In this document: piece after piece, positions 7,718 to 16,470 of the stretch
How positions within the stretch are numbered: position 1 is the first letter of the stretch
Layout of the letters: the number at the start of each line of letters is the position of its first letter
Source of the DNA: an uncultured Clostridia bacterium
GTDB lineage: Bacteria > Bacillota > Clostridia > Christensenellales > UBA3700
NCBI GenBank assembly: GCA_947177795.1
Contig: CAMWVR010000016.1
Coordinates: 1-33,866, forward strand
DNA: 33,866 bases
Direction: 5' to 3'
Notes under the pieces: generated by a model
What the model saw: only the letters and a program-made list of their open reading frames with translations
What the model was told of the DNA's origin: nothing
Database searches by the model: none
Translations under genes and position numbers: made by a program

Positions 7718-7742
7718 GTATTATTATATATGTTTTACGCTC

Positions 7743-7777
7743 TTTATAAATAAGACGCGACTCAACGCCGCGTCTTT
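7743..7777 (-). terminator. Terminator after recA
   Basis: An 8-bp perfect GC-rich stem (AAGACGCG/CGCGTCTT at 7752-7759 and 7769-7776) is followed on the minus strand by TTATTTAT, a broken U-tract. It probably ends the ftsK-to-recA transcript. Confidence 0.65.
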
Positions 7778-7805
7778 GCATAAAAATCAAAAATATTATG
7801 TATAT

Positions 7806-8816
7806 TTACTCTTCTTGCGCTTTTTGCATGATCTTGGTTCTGATTTCTTCAGCGACTTCGGGATTATCGTCGAGATACTGTATCGTCTTGTCTCTGCCTT
7901 GACCTATCTTCTCGTCGTTATAGCTTATCCAAGAACCGCTCTTTTTCAAAACGTCCATTGCCACGCCCATATCGACAAGACAGCCGTTGGCGGATATGCC
8001 TTTGCCGAAAATAATATCAAACTCTGCGGTTTTAAACGGTGGCGCAACCTTATTCTTTACGACTTTTGCCTTGGCTCTGCTACCTATAAAGTCGCTTCCG
8101 TCTTTGATTGCGTCGCCCTTTCTCACTTCAATTCTGATACTCGAATAGAATTTCAAAGCCTTTCCGCCGGGGGTTACTTCGGGATTGCCAAACATTATGC
8201 CGACTTTTTCTCTCAATTGGTTGATAAAAATCACGCAAGTCTTCGTCTTGTTGATTATTGCCGTCAACTTTCTTGCCGCCTGCGACATCAATCTTGCCTG
8301 AAGACCGATGACAGACTGTCCCATCTCGCCCTCGATTTCCGCCTTTGGCGTCAATGCCGCAACGGAGTCTACGACTATGATATCCATAGCGTTGGTTCTG
8401 ACCATCGTCTCCAATATATCCAAAGCTTGCTCTCCGCTGTCAGGCTGGCTGACGTAAAGGTCTTTTACGTTGACTCCGAGTTTCTCTGCGTAGATCGGAT
8501 CAAGAGCGTGCTCTGCGTCGATGAACGCCGCCAATCCGCCTTCCTTTTGGCAAGATGCAATCGCATGCAAAGCTACGGTCGTTTTACCCGAAGACTCGGG
8601 TCCGTAGATCTCTATAATTCTGCCCTTTGGCAAACCGCCTACTCCCAAAGCCATGTCAAGCGTCAAACAACCCGTGCTGATGACGTCAATATGTTCGATT
8701 TCTTTATCTCCAAGTCTTATGATAGATCCCTTGCCGTATTGTTTCTCGATCTTTGCAATGGCGTCTGCCACAAGTTCTGATTTTTCTTTTCCAACGTCTT
8801 TCTTGTCTTTTTCCAT
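7806..8816 (-). CDS. recA: Recombinase RecA
   Basis: RecA is the strand-exchange ATPase of homologous recombination and co-protease of the SOS response. The core is fully recognisable: Walker [10 protein letters not shown] at residues 72-80, IDAEHALDP, the Walker B stretch [10 protein letters not shown], and [22 protein letters not shown] covering loop L2. The C-terminus is short (ends AQEE), without a long acidic tail. A TTG three codons upstream (8825) is in frame, but AGAGGT would then be only two bases away; with the ATG chosen here the spacing is about ten, so I prefer 336 residues. Only 18 bases separate it from the cinA-type gene and no promoter fits there, so recA appears to be the last gene of the ftsK operon. 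I found no LexA-like box next to it. Confidence 0.97.
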   Translation of the reverse strand: MEKDKKDVGKEKSELVADAIAKIEKQYGKGSIIRLGDKEIEHIDVISTGCLTLDMALGVGGLPKGRIIEIYGPESSGKTTVALHAIASCQKEGGLAAFIDAEHALDPIYAEKLGVNVKDLYVSQPDSGEQALDILETMVRTNAMDIIVVDSVAALTPKAEIEGEMGQSVIGLQARLMSQAARKLTAIINKTKTCVIFINQLREKVGIMFGNPEVTPGGKALKFYSSIRIEVRKGDAIKDGSDFIGSRAKAKVVKNKVAPPFKTAEFDIIFGKGISANGCLVDMGVAMDVLKKSGSWISYNDEKIGQGRDKTIQYLDDNPEVAEEIRTKIMQKAQEE

Positions 8817-8834
8817 GATTATCAATACCTCTTA

Positions 8835-9542
8835 TTAAAGTTCTTTTATATTTTTAAGCGCCAAATATAACGCCGTATTTGTTACACATTTTCTTATTTC
8901 ATTCCTATCCTTGTCAAAAAAGGTGTCGAATACCTCGATTGCATATCTATTGCCGATAGCTATATAAGACAGCCCGACAGGAGTGTCGTAATCGTCGCTT
9001 GACGGACCTGCGCAACCCGTGGTAGCTATCGCCAAATCTATCTCGTTGTTTTGCAAAAGTCCTTGCGCCATTTCTCTCGCTACTTCTTCGCTGACGACTC
9101 CGCTCTCTTCAATCGTGGCAAGTTTGACGTGCAATCTACGCACCTTTGAAGATACGTCGTAAGTAACGAAGCCCTCGTACAACACGCTGCTGCTTCCCGA
9201 CACGTTGACGAGTCTCGAGCATATCATTCCGCCCGTCAAAGACTCTGCGACTGCAATCTTTGCGCCTTTGTTTCTTGCGTTTTCGATCACGCATTGCTCC
9301 AAAGTCGTATCGTAATTAGCGTAGACGTTTTCGCCCAAAGTGTCGAGAATCAAGTCCAAAATTCTCTGAAATTCTATATCGCTTGCGCTCTTGTTGACAA
9401 GAGTGAGTTTGCAATCGAGATTGAGTTGTTTGAATTCCAAACTCACGCCGTCCACGCTTGCAAGCTTTTTGCATTTTGCAAGCATATCTGCGTCGATGTC
9501 AAAGGCTTTGAGCACACAGTAATTTTTGCAAGTCTCGATCAT
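8835..9542 (-). CDS. cinA: CinA-family protein without the N-terminal nucleotide-binding domain
   Basis: The C-terminal ~155 of 235 residues are the CinA/PncC nicotinamide-mononucleotide deamidase domain: AESLTGG (99-105), SGVVSEEVA (147-155) and TTGCAGPSSD (174-183, usually TGIAGP). Residues 1-77 resemble the small domain that precedes it in full-length CinA. The ~170-residue MoaB-like domain (ADP-ribose pyrophosphatase in full CinA) is absent, and there is no space for it: the upstream rimO stop is nine bases away. GGAGG precedes the ATG at normal spacing and overlaps the rimO end. PncC-type domains recycle NMN in the NAD pyridine cycle. The position between pgsA and recA is conserved in Firmicutes, where the full-length form is usual. 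Confidence 0.88.
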   Translation of the reverse strand: MIETCKNYCVLKAFDIDADMLAKCKKLASVDGVSLEFKQLNLDCKLTLVNKSASDIEFQRILDLILDTLGENVYANYDTTLEQCVIENARNKGAKIAVAESLTGGMICSRLVNVSGSSSVLYEGFVTYDVSSKVRRLHVKLATIEESGVVSEEVAREMAQGLLQNNEIDLAIATTGCAGPSSDDYDTPVGLSYIAIGNRYAIEVFDTFFDKDRNEIRKCVTNTALYLALKNIKEL

Positions 9543-9551
9543 ATTCCCTCC

Positions 9552-10874
9552 TTAATTCTCCTCAACTTGTCCGAAATAATCTATTCCGTCGACTTCTTGG
9601 AGTTTAACTTTATAAATTTTGCCTATTTCGACGGGCTTATCCGCATAGAAATAAACTTTGGTATCTATCTCGGGAGCGTCGTGACTGCTCCTGCCGTAGA
9701 ACAATTGCAAGTCGTAATCTATACCTTCGTATATCACGTCGACGACGCTGCCAATCCTCTCTTTGAGTTTGTCCGCCATAATACTCTCCTGCAAAGCGTA
9801 AAGCTCTTCTTGCCTTTGCAGTTTGACTTCTTCGTCTATCTGTCCGTTCAATCTGCTTGCCGGAGTGCCGTCTTCTATTGAATAGGCAAAGAATCCGCAT
9901 CTATCCAGCCTTGCCGTAGAGATAAACTCTTTGAGTTCTTCGAAATCCTCTTGTTCTTCTCTGGGAAAGCCTACTATGAAAGTCGAACGAATCGTAAAGT
10001 CTCCGTGTCGTCTGATCATATCCACAAGGTCGACGATCTGCTCTTTTGTGACCTTTCTGTTCATCAGCTTGAGTATCTTGTTGCTGACGTGCTGACAAGG
10101 TATATCTACGTATTTGCAAATCTTCGGCTCGTTTGCCATATACTCTATGAGTTCTTGAGTGACCTGCTCGGGATAAAGATACAGAAGTCTGATCCATTCC
10201 ACGTCAAGTCTAGACAGTTCTTTGAGTAGGTCTATCAACTTGATTTCGCCGTATAAATCTATGCCGTATCTTGATACGTCTTGAGCGACGATTATCAACT
10301 CTTTAATGCCGTAATCCTTGATAAGCGACTTTGCTTCGTCGACTATATCCTCAATCTTTCTCGACGTATACTTCCCGCGTATATTGGGAATGGCGCAATA
10401 TGTACATTTGTTGTCGCAACCCTCGGCAATCTTCAGATATGCGTAATGGTAAGGCGTAGTCAGCACTCTCTTGGGAGAAAAAATTCTGTCGTCCTTATCG
10501 TTGACGTAACACTTTTCGCCTTGACCTTGCACCATATTCTTTATCAATATCGGCAACTTATGGTAGTTTGCCGTGCCCAAAAACATATCTACTTCGGGAA
10601 ATTCTTTCTCAAGTTCTTGCATATATCTTTGAGCAAGACAGCCCGTGACGATGAGATATTTACATTTATCTTTTTTATACTCAGCCATCTCGAGAATCGT
10701 ATCTATCGCCTCTTGTTTTGCGCTGTCGATAAATCCGCAGGTATTGATAATGATAATATCGGCGTCGCTTGGCTCTCCCGTCAGTTCATAGCCATCGCTT
10801 TGCAGGTATGCAAGCATATTCTCGCTGTCGATACGGTTCTTATCGCAACCCAAAGATATCAATCCAATCTTCAT
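9552..10874 (-). CDS. rimO: Ribosomal protein uS12 methylthiotransferase RimO
   Basis: RimO is a radical-SAM enzyme that methylthiolates an aspartate of ribosomal protein S12. Its 440 residues show the N-terminal methylthiotransferase domain with three cluster cysteines (Cys10 in SLGCDKNRIDSE, Cys46 in NTCGFID, Cys80 in VTGCLAQR). The radical-SAM CxxxCxxC is at Cys153, Cys157 and Cys160 (GCDNKCTYCAIP), and a C-terminal TRAM domain covers about 375-440. SLGCDKNRIDSE marks RimO rather than the tRNA enzyme MiaB. It overlaps the pgsA stop by four bases (ATGA), so it is translationally coupled to pgsA. Confidence 0.96.
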   Translation of the reverse strand: MKIGLISLGCDKNRIDSENMLAYLQSDGYELTGEPSDADIIIINTCGFIDSAKQEAIDTILEMAEYKKDKCKYLIVTGCLAQRYMQELEKEFPEVDMFLGTANYHKLPILIKNMVQGQGEKCYVNDKDDRIFSPKRVLTTPYHYAYLKIAEGCDNKCTYCAIPNIRGKYTSRKIEDIVDEAKSLIKDYGIKELIIVAQDVSRYGIDLYGEIKLIDLLKELSRLDVEWIRLLYLYPEQVTQELIEYMANEPKICKYVDIPCQHVSNKILKLMNRKVTKEQIVDLVDMIRRHGDFTIRSTFIVGFPREEQEDFEELKEFISTARLDRCGFFAYSIEDGTPASRLNGQIDEEVKLQRQEELYALQESIMADKLKERIGSVVDVIYEGIDYDLQLFYGRSSHDAPEIDTKVYFYADKPVEIGKIYKVKLQEVDGIDYFGQVEEN

Positions 10875-11524
10875 TCTTTATCCTCTTTCTCAACTTCTTG
10901 AGTATTCGCCTCTTTGTCCTCGACGTCTTTGTCTATTTTTTCGCCAAGCAAGAGCTGAGCGTTTTTGACAATATAGTTGACTCCCGATATGACGGTAAAC
11001 AACGTAGCTAATAAGAAGAATACTACGCCAATATATCTGAATATCTTAAATACCAACGTATCGTTTGCCGAGCATAGCAAGAAAGTCAAACCAAACATCG
11101 TCGTCGCCGTTTTGACTTTGCCGAGTTTGTCAGCCGCCAAAGCAACGCCTTTGAGCGCGGCAACCTGTCGCAAAACGCCTATCATAAATTCTCTTGCAAT
11201 TATAACGACGGAACAAATCAATTCGATATAAGGTATTTCGGGAATATAGTTTCCGTCCACCAAAATAAACAGCCCCGCAGCGACCAACACTTTGTCTGCG
11301 ATCGGGTCAAGAAGCTTTCCCAAATCGCTGACCATATTGTATTTACGCGCAATATGCCCGTCTAAATAGTCCGTCATAGACGCCAATATAAACAACAACG
11401 CCGTAATAATAAAAAGGTATTCATACAAAGGTTGAAGACAATAACATACCAAAATCAAAGGTATCATTATCAGTCTGACTATCGTGATTTTGGTAGGCAA
11501 CGTCATCGATGCGCTTTTGCCCAT
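10871..11524 (-). CDS. pgsA: CDP-diacylglycerol-glycerol-3-phosphate 3-phosphatidyltransferase (PgsA)
   Basis: PgsA makes phosphatidylglycerol phosphate from CDP-diacylglycerol and glycerol-3-phosphate in the membrane. The CDP-alcohol phosphotransferase signature is complete: Asp55-Gly56, Ala59-Arg60, Gly69, Asp73 and Asp77 in DYLDGHIAR..SDLGKLLDPIAD. Several hydrophobic helices follow the N-terminal PTKITIVRL start typical of PgsA. The last ~20 residues are highly charged (EDKEANTQEVEKEDKE), an extension beyond the enzyme core. AAAGGAG lies seven bases before the ATG. It is 45 bases after ftsK with no terminator between, and overlaps rimO. Confidence 0.95.
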   Translation of the reverse strand: MGKSASMTLPTKITIVRLIMIPLILVCYCLQPLYEYLFIITALLFILASMTDYLDGHIARKYNMVSDLGKLLDPIADKVLVAAGLFILVDGNYIPEIPYIELICSVVIIAREFMIGVLRQVAALKGVALAADKLGKVKTATTMFGLTFLLCSANDTLVFKIFRYIGVVFFLLATLFTVISGVNYIVKNAQLLLGEKIDKDVEDKEANTQEVEKEDKE

Positions 11525-11569
11525 ACTCTCTCTCCTTTAATTAAATTCCCCTTATCTAATGCATTGATT

Positions 11570-14500
11570 TTATTCGCAATCTTCGCCGTCGGCGTTCAAA
11601 CGAGCGTTCTCTATTATCTCGTCGACTTGATCGGAAGAAAGCTGACATACGCACTTCGAGCCTTGTTTTTCTATATATCCGCAAGCCATAAGCCAATCGT
11701 ATATCTTACCGCCTCTTGAGAAGCCTATCGAAAAGGCTCTCTGCATCCAAGATATCGACACGTTGTCAAGTCCTACGATTCTCTTAAGAACGTCTGGACA
11801 CAGATCGTCGGGAAAATCGAATTCTTTTATCTTCTCAAGCGATTTAGCGCCGACGGGCTCTTCTTTCTTAGGCTCGGAAATCGAAGCTATCTCCGCCTCG
11901 ATGGTCTCGTCGTAATAAGCGGCATTATGACTTACTATATCTCTCATGATATTCTGTATCTCGCCGTCGTCGATAAACGGATTTTGCAATCTTACCATAT
12001 ATCTTGACTTGGTTGTCTTGATAAGCATATCGCCTTTGCCAAGCAAATCTTCTGCGCCGATGCTGTCAAGTATGGTTCTACTGTCGGTACCCGTAGTGAC
12101 TGCAAATGCAATTCTCGTAGGCAAGTTGGCTTTGATATTACCGGTAATGACGTCGACAGACGGTCTTTGCGTAGCCAAAATCAAATGAATTCCGCACGCT
12201 CTTGCCTTTTGCGCCAAAGTCAAGACGTAAGTCTCGAATTCTTTAGCCTGCTCGCTTACCATGATATCGCCCACCTCGTCTATGATCGTGACGATATACG
12301 GTATCGTTTCGCCCGCCTCTATGACTTCTTTGGTTGCGTTGTAACTCGAAATCTTGGCTACAAAACGTTTTGCAAACAATGCGTATCTTCTCTCCATTTC
12401 TGCGCACAGCCATTTGAGAATGCCGAGCGACTCTTTTGGAGTGTTGTATATCTTTGGCGTAAGCAAATGCGGCAACGCCTGATATTTGCTGAACTCTACT
12501 CTCTTGGGATCGACAAGAATAAGTCTCAACTCCTCAGGAGAATATTTGTATATCAACGAACAAAGCATGGTGTTGAGGCATACGCTCTTACCGCTACCCG
12601 TTCCGCCGGCGATAAGTCCGTGCGGGAAGTCCGTCAAATCTTCGTAATGGCAATTGTTGTCCACGTCCTTGCCTAGCGCAAAGTACAGACCGCCCTTTTT
12701 GTTTTGGAATTTCTCGCTTGCAATAAATTCTTTGAGTCCCACGGTCTTACGCACCTTGTTGGGCACTTCGATACCGCAAAGCGACTTACCGGGGATAGGA
12801 GCTTCAATTCTCGCAGTCTCCACCGCCAACGCCATAAGAATATTATTCAACTTAGACGGTATCTTGTCTACCGACAACGTCTCGGGTATCTCGAATTCAT
12901 ATCTGGTTACCGACGGTCCGCTGACGATATTCTTGACGTGCACTTCGATTCCGAAGTTGGCGTACGTTCTTTCGATTATTCTAGTCCTTTCCATGAAGTC
13001 TTCGTTGTCGTCTACGTCGGGAATATAATCGATGAGATTGTCTATGCTAGGCGGAATATAAGGAGATCTTACTACCTTAGGCTTTTCCTCTTTTTGTTGC
13101 TCTTGGCTCACTTGCGGTTGCTTATTATTACCGTTGTCGATATTAGGCGCGCTCTGCGGCTTTTGTTGAACGGGCTGACTAGACTGTTGTTTTGCCACGA
13201 TAGGCTTTGGCTTATCGTAAGTCTTTTGGAAGTATCCGTCGCTGTTTTCCACAGGCTTATCTACTTTCACTCCGTCAGTCACGTTGTAATTCTTGACGGG
13301 CGACGGCTCTTGCGCCTGCTTTTCTCTATTCATTCTGGCGATATACTCGTCCATACTCTCTTCCCGTCTCGTCTCGGTCTTGTCCTCAACGATCTTTTGA
13401 GCGTCGCTTTGAGACTTAGTCTCTTCGACGACTTGAGGTTGTTCGACTTGAATTTGTTCTTGCTTATCTTCGAGAACGTCCGTCTCTTTTTTATTTTCTA
13501 CAGTTGGGCTTGGAGAGGTCTTCTTTTTGCTATCTCCGCCAAAAGGAAATTCAAAATTGCCCAAATCCGTCTGTTCGTCCGACGAATTCAATATGCGATT
13601 GAGTCTTTCGTTAAATGACAACGGCTCTTGACTGTTATTCTCGGGCTTTTCATTATTTTGACTTTCGACCGCATGCTCTTCCTTTCGGTCGTTTTCGTTT
13701 GCGTTATTCGTCTGATGAATTTGCGAATAATATGACGGGATACGTCCGTTTTCCATATAAACGTCGCTTGTGTGTGAGTCGGATTGGAATCTTTCGTAAA
13801 TAGATTGAGTCCTCTCTCTTTGAGACATTTGCGGAGGCTGCTGCTCGGGTTCAGGCTCTAAGATCGGAGCCGTCGAAGCGCCTTCGTCTATTACGTTGAG
13901 TCTTTGCGAACCGTCAATTCCCAAATAATCTCTCTGAACGCTGTTTATAGCAGCAGTGTTATTGTCTGCGCCCGACACGTCTTCGCCTGCGTAGATGTAT
14001 TCGTTGCGAGTCACTTCGTTTCTTATTTCTTGCGTATCCAAAATGAGTTGAGGCTCTTCGGGGGTATAGCCCACGTTGTACTCTGCCTCAAAATCAATGC
14101 TGTTGTAATTATTGGGATACAGATCGACGGGTTTTTCATTGGATATGTTAACGCTGTCTATAGGCTTATAGTCGTTAAGACCGTTTCGTCCGCCTCTTCT
14201 GAACAGTTTTTCGCCCAAATTCCTGCCCTTAATCGTTTGATTATTGAGCGCAGGAGAAGACTCCTCGCCTTCAAAATCATATACGTTGATATTGGAATGA
14301 CTTACTCCTCTGACCTTTTTAGCCCTCTTTGGCATAAGATTGATGTCAATGTTGACTTGCAATAGTATAGCTATTGCAATCAAGCCTACGGTAATTATTC
14401 CGTTTGCCACCAACGTCAAGATATAGATATATCTCGTCGCAAACAAATATAAAAATATGCTAGCCAACGCTCCGCCTGCGGTATTTGCCTCGGTATACGA

Positions 14501-14854
14501 AGCCGAAATATACTGTCCCCAACCGTTGAGAGCATAATTGTGCGACCCCAAGATATGTGCAAACGTTATAGTTGTCACAGCAATCAAAGCGTAAATAAAT
14601 ATGATCTTTTTGCTCTGTCTTGCTCTGAGATTAAATATATAGAAGACGCCGAGCAACGTCAGCGCAAAGCTGTATCCGTATATTGCGTATCCAAAAATTC
14701 CTACAAAAAAGTTTGTGACGGCTTGTCCCGATTTACCAAACGCGCCAAGCAAAATCAAATCCAAAACAAAAAATACCAACGCTATAATAACGCCGTTTAC
14801 CCTTCTGCTGTTTTTCTTTGCGGGCTGATTGTTCTCTTCTTGAGTTTTTGCCAT
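11570..14854 (-). CDS. ftsK: DNA translocase FtsK/SpoIIIE
   Basis: This is a septal DNA pump that moves chromosome through a closing septum in division or sporulation. Its 1094 residues comprise four membrane helices (about 21-40, 48-76, 84-102 and 128-168) and a very long polar linker (about 180-640) rich in Glu, Gln, Asn and Pro. The alpha/beta motor has Walker A GGTGSGKS at 750-757, Walker B IIDEVGD around 857-863 (family usually DE-x-AD) and ATQRPSVDVITG. The C-terminal gamma winged helix (about 1015-1070, ISWMQRAFSIGFSRG) reads polarity sequences. AAGGAG is eight bases before the ATG. The linker is longer than in Bacillus SpoIIIE (~790 residues total). Synteny with ylxY/M16 upstream and pgsA downstream matches Bacillus spoIIIE; sequence alone does not separate FtsK from SpoIIIE roles. 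Confidence 0.96.
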   Translation of the reverse strand: MAKTQEENNQPAKKNSRRVNGVIIALVFFVLDLILLGAFGKSGQAVTNFFVGIFGYAIYGYSFALTLLGVFYIFNLRARQSKKIIFIYALIAVTTITFAHILGSHNYALNGWGQYISASYTEANTAGGALASIFLYLFATRYIYILTLVANGIITVGLIAIAILLQVNIDINLMPKRAKKVRGVSHSNINVYDFEGEESSPALNNQTIKGRNLGEKLFRRGGRNGLNDYKPIDSVNISNEKPVDLYPNNYNSIDFEAEYNVGYTPEEPQLILDTQEIRNEVTRNEYIYAGEDVSGADNNTAAINSVQRDYLGIDGSQRLNVIDEGASTAPILEPEPEQQPPQMSQRERTQSIYERFQSDSHTSDVYMENGRIPSYYSQIHQTNNANENDRKEEHAVESQNNEKPENNSQEPLSFNERLNRILNSSDEQTDLGNFEFPFGGDSKKKTSPSPTVENKKETDVLEDKQEQIQVEQPQVVEETKSQSDAQKIVEDKTETRREESMDEYIARMNREKQAQEPSPVKNYNVTDGVKVDKPVENSDGYFQKTYDKPKPIVAKQQSSQPVQQKPQSAPNIDNGNNKQPQVSQEQQKEEKPKVVRSPYIPPSIDNLIDYIPDVDDNEDFMERTRIIERTYANFGIEVHVKNIVSGPSVTRYEFEIPETLSVDKIPSKLNNILMALAVETARIEAPIPGKSLCGIEVPNKVRKTVGLKEFIASEKFQNKKGGLYFALGKDVDNNCHYEDLTDFPHGLIAGGTGSGKSVCLNTMLCSLIYKYSPEELRLILVDPKRVEFSKYQALPHLLTPKIYNTPKESLGILKWLCAEMERRYALFAKRFVAKISSYNATKEVIEAGETIPYIVTIIDEVGDIMVSEQAKEFETYVLTLAQKARACGIHLILATQRPSVDVITGNIKANLPTRIAFAVTTGTDSRTILDSIGAEDLLGKGDMLIKTTKSRYMVRLQNPFIDDGEIQNIMRDIVSHNAAYYDETIEAEIASISEPKKEEPVGAKSLEKIKEFDFPDDLCPDVLKRIVGLDNVSISWMQRAFSIGFSRGGKIYDWLMACGYIEKQGSKCVCQLSSDQVDEIIENARLNADGEDCE

Positions 14855-14867
14855 TAAAGTATCTCCT

Positions 14868-14887
14868 TATAATCTTTTTAGATTATA
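14868..14887 (-). promoter_or_regulatory. AT-rich leader hairpin abutting the ftsK ribosome site
   Basis: A perfect 8-bp inverted repeat (TATAATCT/AGATTATA, 4-base loop) shares its last base with the AAGGAG of ftsK. It contains a second TATAAT (14882-14887), so it may instead be part of a downstream promoter with a poor -35. Confidence 0.35.
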
Positions 14888-14920
14888 CACGCACTTTCCA
14901 TTCCTATCTAACTATATAAG

Positions 14921-14950
14921 ATTATAGCACATTGAATTGATAAATTTCAA
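14921..14950 (-). promoter_or_regulatory. Sigma-A promoter of the ftsK-pgsA-rimO-cinA-recA operon
   Basis: TTGAAA (14945-14950), an 18-base spacer and TATAAT (14921-14926) preceded by TGC, an extended -10. The remaining AT-rich gap (14951-15082) shows nothing else I can support. Confidence 0.75.
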
Positions 14951-15081
14951 TAATTTTAAAAGTAATTATATATTTTATATATAGATTTTAACAAAAAAAT
15001 TAAATATACATTTAACAAGTACAAATTTTTACACATATTATTCGCATTATTTAAACGTTAAACCGTGAATTATAACGCAGG

Positions 15082-15118
15082 TTATTAAAATAAGGCGATA
15101 GAATCAACTACCGCCTAA
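15082..15118 (-). terminator. Terminator after the M16 peptidase gene
   Basis: A 9-bp stem with one mismatch (15093-15101 with 15108-15116) is followed on the minus strand by TTATTTTAA. Confidence 0.65.
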
Positions 15119-15138
15119 GCATTTGCCAAAATTCTGCG

Positions 15139-16392
15139 TTAAATGAGTTTATTTACGTCGCACTTAGGTTTTTTACCTACGTAAGCAAGGCTCGCCTTTG
15201 ACAGGTCGTAGGTATAATCGATGACCTCTTTTGTTTGATCCAACGTGATTGCGTCAATCTCTTTGAGTTTCTCGTCAATGTCGAATATCTTGTCTGTAAA
15301 CAACACGTTCTTAGCGTTGACTCTCATCATCACGCCGTTGCTTTCCTGCCCGAGCACGTAATTGCCTTTGAGTTGAGCGATACCTCGCTCCAACTCTTTT
15401 TTAGTCAGTCCGCTCTTGCGCAAATCTTCGATAAGCTCGAGAGTACAGTCGACGGCTTTTTTGACGGATTCGACGTTGGTACCTATATAAAGCGACAATA
15501 CGCCGTTGTTGATATAAGACGAATTGTAGGTATATACGTTATAAGCAAGACCTCTTTTCTCCCTCACTTCTTGGAAGAGTCTTGAGCTCATTCCGCCGCC
15601 TACTATGGTATTGACTAGAGCCTCCGCCATGGTAAGTTTGCTGTCGTATTCAAATGCGGGAAATCCTATGGCTATATTGGACTGTTCTATATCCTTGAAT
15701 TTGCAAAGCGTATTTCTCTGCGTATCGTGTCTTTTGTCATGCCAAGCCCTTTTACAGTTGGAAGAAAATTTACCTTCAAAATATTTTTCTACGAGTTCTT
15801 TTGCTTTGTCAAACTCGATATGACCTACTATAGACACGACGCTGCTTTCGGCGCAGTAGTTGTCGCCGATATATTCGATCAAATCGCTGCGAGTAAAGTT
15901 TTTGACGTTATCTCTCTCTCCGAGAATAGTTCTGCCAAGCGGATTATCCCCAAAATATCCCTCTGCGAGCATGTCCAAAACGACGTCTGAATTATCGTCC
16001 TCACACATAGATATTTCTTCAAGTACGACGCCCTTTTCCCTCTCCATTTCTTCTTTGTCAAAGGTGGATTCAAAAAGAATTTCACTCAATATTTTAAGGC
16101 AATTTTCCGCCTCGGTGTCGATCGACAGCGTATAAAAACAAGTAGTTTGCTTTGAAGTGAAAGCGTTGATTTGAGCGCCTATCCCATCGACGTATTCCAC
16201 TATCTCAAATGAAGATTTATCCTTCGTTCCCTTGAAATACATATGCTCTATGAAGTGCGAAATGCCGTTGTTTTGAGCAGTCTCGTTTCCGCTGCCGACC
16301 GCAGTCATCACTGCGATTCCCACCGAACGAACGGCGGGAGAATATTTATAAGCAAGTCTAAGACCGCTGGGAAATCTAAATATTTTGTTCAT
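15139..16392 (-). CDS. M16-family zinc peptidase (MlpA/YmxG type)
   Basis: This is an insulinase/processing-peptidase-type metalloprotease. The inverted zinc motif HFIEH is at residues 46-50 and the distal Glu is at about 126 in VVLEEISM, so the active site is intact. The C-terminal half shows the second M16 repeat with GGGMSSRLFQEVREKRGLAYNVY, the canonical substrate-binding Arg/Tyr block. The length of 417 is typical of the MppA/PqqL single-chain group. There is no signal peptide, so it is probably cytoplasmic. AGAGG precedes the ATG by six bases. In Bacillus the orthologous position, just after ylxY in the rpsO-pnp cluster, is mlpA (ymxG). Here it has its own promoter (16421-16449) and terminator. 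Confidence 0.93.
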   Translation of the reverse strand: MNKIFRFPSGLRLAYKYSPAVRSVGIAVMTAVGSGNETAQNNGISHFIEHMYFKGTKDKSSFEIVEYVDGIGAQINAFTSKQTTCFYTLSIDTEAENCLKILSEILFESTFDKEEMEREKGVVLEEISMCEDDNSDVVLDMLAEGYFGDNPLGRTILGERDNVKNFTRSDLIEYIGDNYCAESSVVSIVGHIEFDKAKELVEKYFEGKFSSNCKRAWHDKRHDTQRNTLCKFKDIEQSNIAIGFPAFEYDSKLTMAEALVNTIVGGGMSSRLFQEVREKRGLAYNVYTYNSSYINNGVLSLYIGTNVESVKKAVDCTLELIEDLRKSGLTKKELERGIAQLKGNYVLGQESNGVMMRVNAKNVLFTDKIFDIDEKLKEIDAITLDQTKEVIDYTYDLSKASLAYVGKKPKCDVNKLI

Positions 16393-16420
16393 AATCTTCC
16401 TCTGTCTTTTTATTATGGAT

Positions 16421-16449
16421 ATTATAATATAATTATTGTCATTCGTAAA
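16421..16449 (-). promoter_or_regulatory. Sigma-A promoter of the M16 peptidase gene
   Basis: TTTACG (16444-16449), a 17-base spacer and TATAAT (16421-16426); leader about 20 bases. Confidence 0.6.
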
Positions 16450-16470
16450 GCATAAATACCGTCGAATATC

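Noticed and set aside
7620..8780. A 386-codon + strand open frame opposite recA
   Set aside because: It lies wholly antisense to recA, has no family signal or ribosome site, and arises from the codon bias of the real gene.
12704..13618. A 304-codon + strand open frame opposite ftsK
   Set aside because: It is antisense to a clear ftsK and its translation is low-complexity Leu/Arg/Phe-rich, as expected for a shadow of an E/Q/D-rich linker.
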